From NCBI GenBank assembly GCA_013399115.1, contig VXAA01003849.1:4427-68426 (forward strand): a stretch of 64,000 nucleotides of DNA, written 5' to 3'. Shown one piece after another: positions 63,345 to 64,000 of this stretch (its first letter is position 1; each line of letters starts with the position of its first letter). Made by a program: the position numbers and the translations under genes. Under the pieces are notes generated by a model. That model saw only the letters and a list, made by a program, of their open reading frames with translations, did no database searches and had not been told where the DNA came from. The DNA comes from Anseranas semipalmata. Taxonomy: Eukaryota; Chordata; Aves; Anseriformes; Anseranatidae.

Positions 63345-63735
63345 GGAAGTGGACATTATCGCCTTCTTTCTTGTGCTGGGGGCTCCAAAGCTGAACGCAA
63401 TACTCCAGGTAGGGTCTCACAAGAGTGGAGTAGAAGGGGAGATTCACCTCCTTGACATGCTGGCCACGCTTCTTTTGATGCAGCCAAGGATACGACTGGT
63501 TTTCTAGACTGCAAGTGCACGTTGCCAGCTCAGTCGAGTTTTTGTCCACCAGTACGCTAAGTCCTTCTTCACATAGCTGCTCTCAATCCATTTGTCACCC
63601 AGTCTGTATTCATGTTTGGGATTGCCCAAACCCAGGTGCAACATTTTGCACTTGGCTTTGTTGAATTTCATGATGTTCACAGGGGCCCACCTCTCAAGCC
63701 TGTCAAGGTCCCTTCCCTCTGAAAATAAGGACAAA
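63345..63735 (-). mobile_element. CR1 LINE internal fragment, minus strand
   Basis: On the minus strand it starts with CTTGACAGGCTTGAGAGGTG and runs through the CR1 ORF2 C-terminal region to CTGGAGTATTGCGTTCAGCT and GGAGCCCCCAGCACAAGAAA, then loses similarity. Both the 5' part and the whole 3' UTR with octamers are missing, so it is an internal piece, unlike the usual 5'-truncated CR1 copies with intact 3' ends. Confidence 0.88.
63360..63734 (-). pseudogene. CR1 reverse-transcriptase C-terminal remnant
   Basis: The first frame from 63734 reads words typical of CR1 ORF2: [19 protein letters not shown], then [20 protein letters not shown]. After in-frame damage and a stop, the homologous [11 protein letters not shown] appears. 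Similarity then continues in another frame with [17 protein letters not shown] frameshift and stops show it is dead. No catalytic reverse-transcriptase core is present; only the region C-terminal to it remains. Confidence 0.85.
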
Positions 63736-64000
63736 GATTCACAATATTCTTAATCCTGCAAATCATCTTGTAGCATATCACATCACTAGGCTGCTGTGCT
63801 CCATGGCAATTGCAAGTGGAAACTCCACCTGGGCATAGGTAAGACTGAGTCCTCTTCAGAGAACAAGCCTAAAACTCAGAAGTCCATGCCCATTGCCTAG
63901 GGATTGCCACTGCAAATTACTGTCTCCTAGTATAAAGAAAAGTCTGGTTAACCAAATTATATTGAAATAGTTCAGGGAATTAGACCCATTAGTTACTAGA
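63736..64000. other. unique non-coding DNA
   Basis: About 265 bases of non-repetitive sequence with no recognised feature. Confidence 0.5.

Noticed and set aside
1..64000. Endogenous retrovirus, CRISPR array, operon or other prokaryote-like system
   Set aside because: No LTR pairs, gag/pol/env-like ORFs, regularly spaced repeats or gene clusters are visible.

Overview
The window looks like vertebrate, most probably bird, nuclear DNA. It is AT-rich and has no bacterial-style gene packing. Its only recognisable young transposons are truncated CR1 LINEs, some ending in the short ATTCTATG-type tandem octamers typical of avian CR1. There are no Alu, B1/B2 or L1 sequences, and recognisable interspersed repeats cover only a few percent. 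This fits an avian gene desert or a very long intron. The species and flanking genes cannot be named from the sequence.

I find no protein-coding gene, exon, rRNA, functional tRNA or CRISPR array that I can support. The open reading frames are short (the longest, 6389-6937 +, would be 182 aa), overlap on both strands and show no recognisable domain. The only protein homology I recognise is decayed CR1 reverse-transcriptase C-terminus at 63345-63735 (minus) and 42050-42240 (plus).

Layout: 1-5.5 kb is unique sequence with an old repeat carrying a perfect 12-bp inverted repeat (2774-2850). 5.5-7 kb holds an old minus-strand CR1 and a GC-richer segment with overlapping ORFs. 7.6-41 kb is mostly unique AT-rich DNA with simple repeats, two assembly gaps inside C or G homopolymers (16812-16850, 40003-40029), several small hairpins and some motif-rich stretches that could be conserved non-coding elements. 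41.6-42.5 kb has polypurine tracts next to an internally deleted plus-strand CR1. 43-51 kb has a tRNA-like SINE relic, an MIR-like relic, a Z-DNA-prone tract and a CTCF-like motif. 51.6 kb has a CR1 3' end. 53.9-54.3 kb is a second candidate conserved element. 55.3-55.6 kb is an ancient minus-strand CR1. 57.3 kb has a near-perfect 25-bp palindrome. 59.5-59.9 kb and 63.3-63.7 kb are further CR1 pieces.

No novel multi-gene system is visible. The items most worth checking are the structured inverted repeats, three RFX X-box-like sites, a possible convergent CTCF pair, a short A-tail preceded by AATAAA signals (45362-45400), and the two candidate conserved elements. All regulatory calls are motif readings without conservation data.
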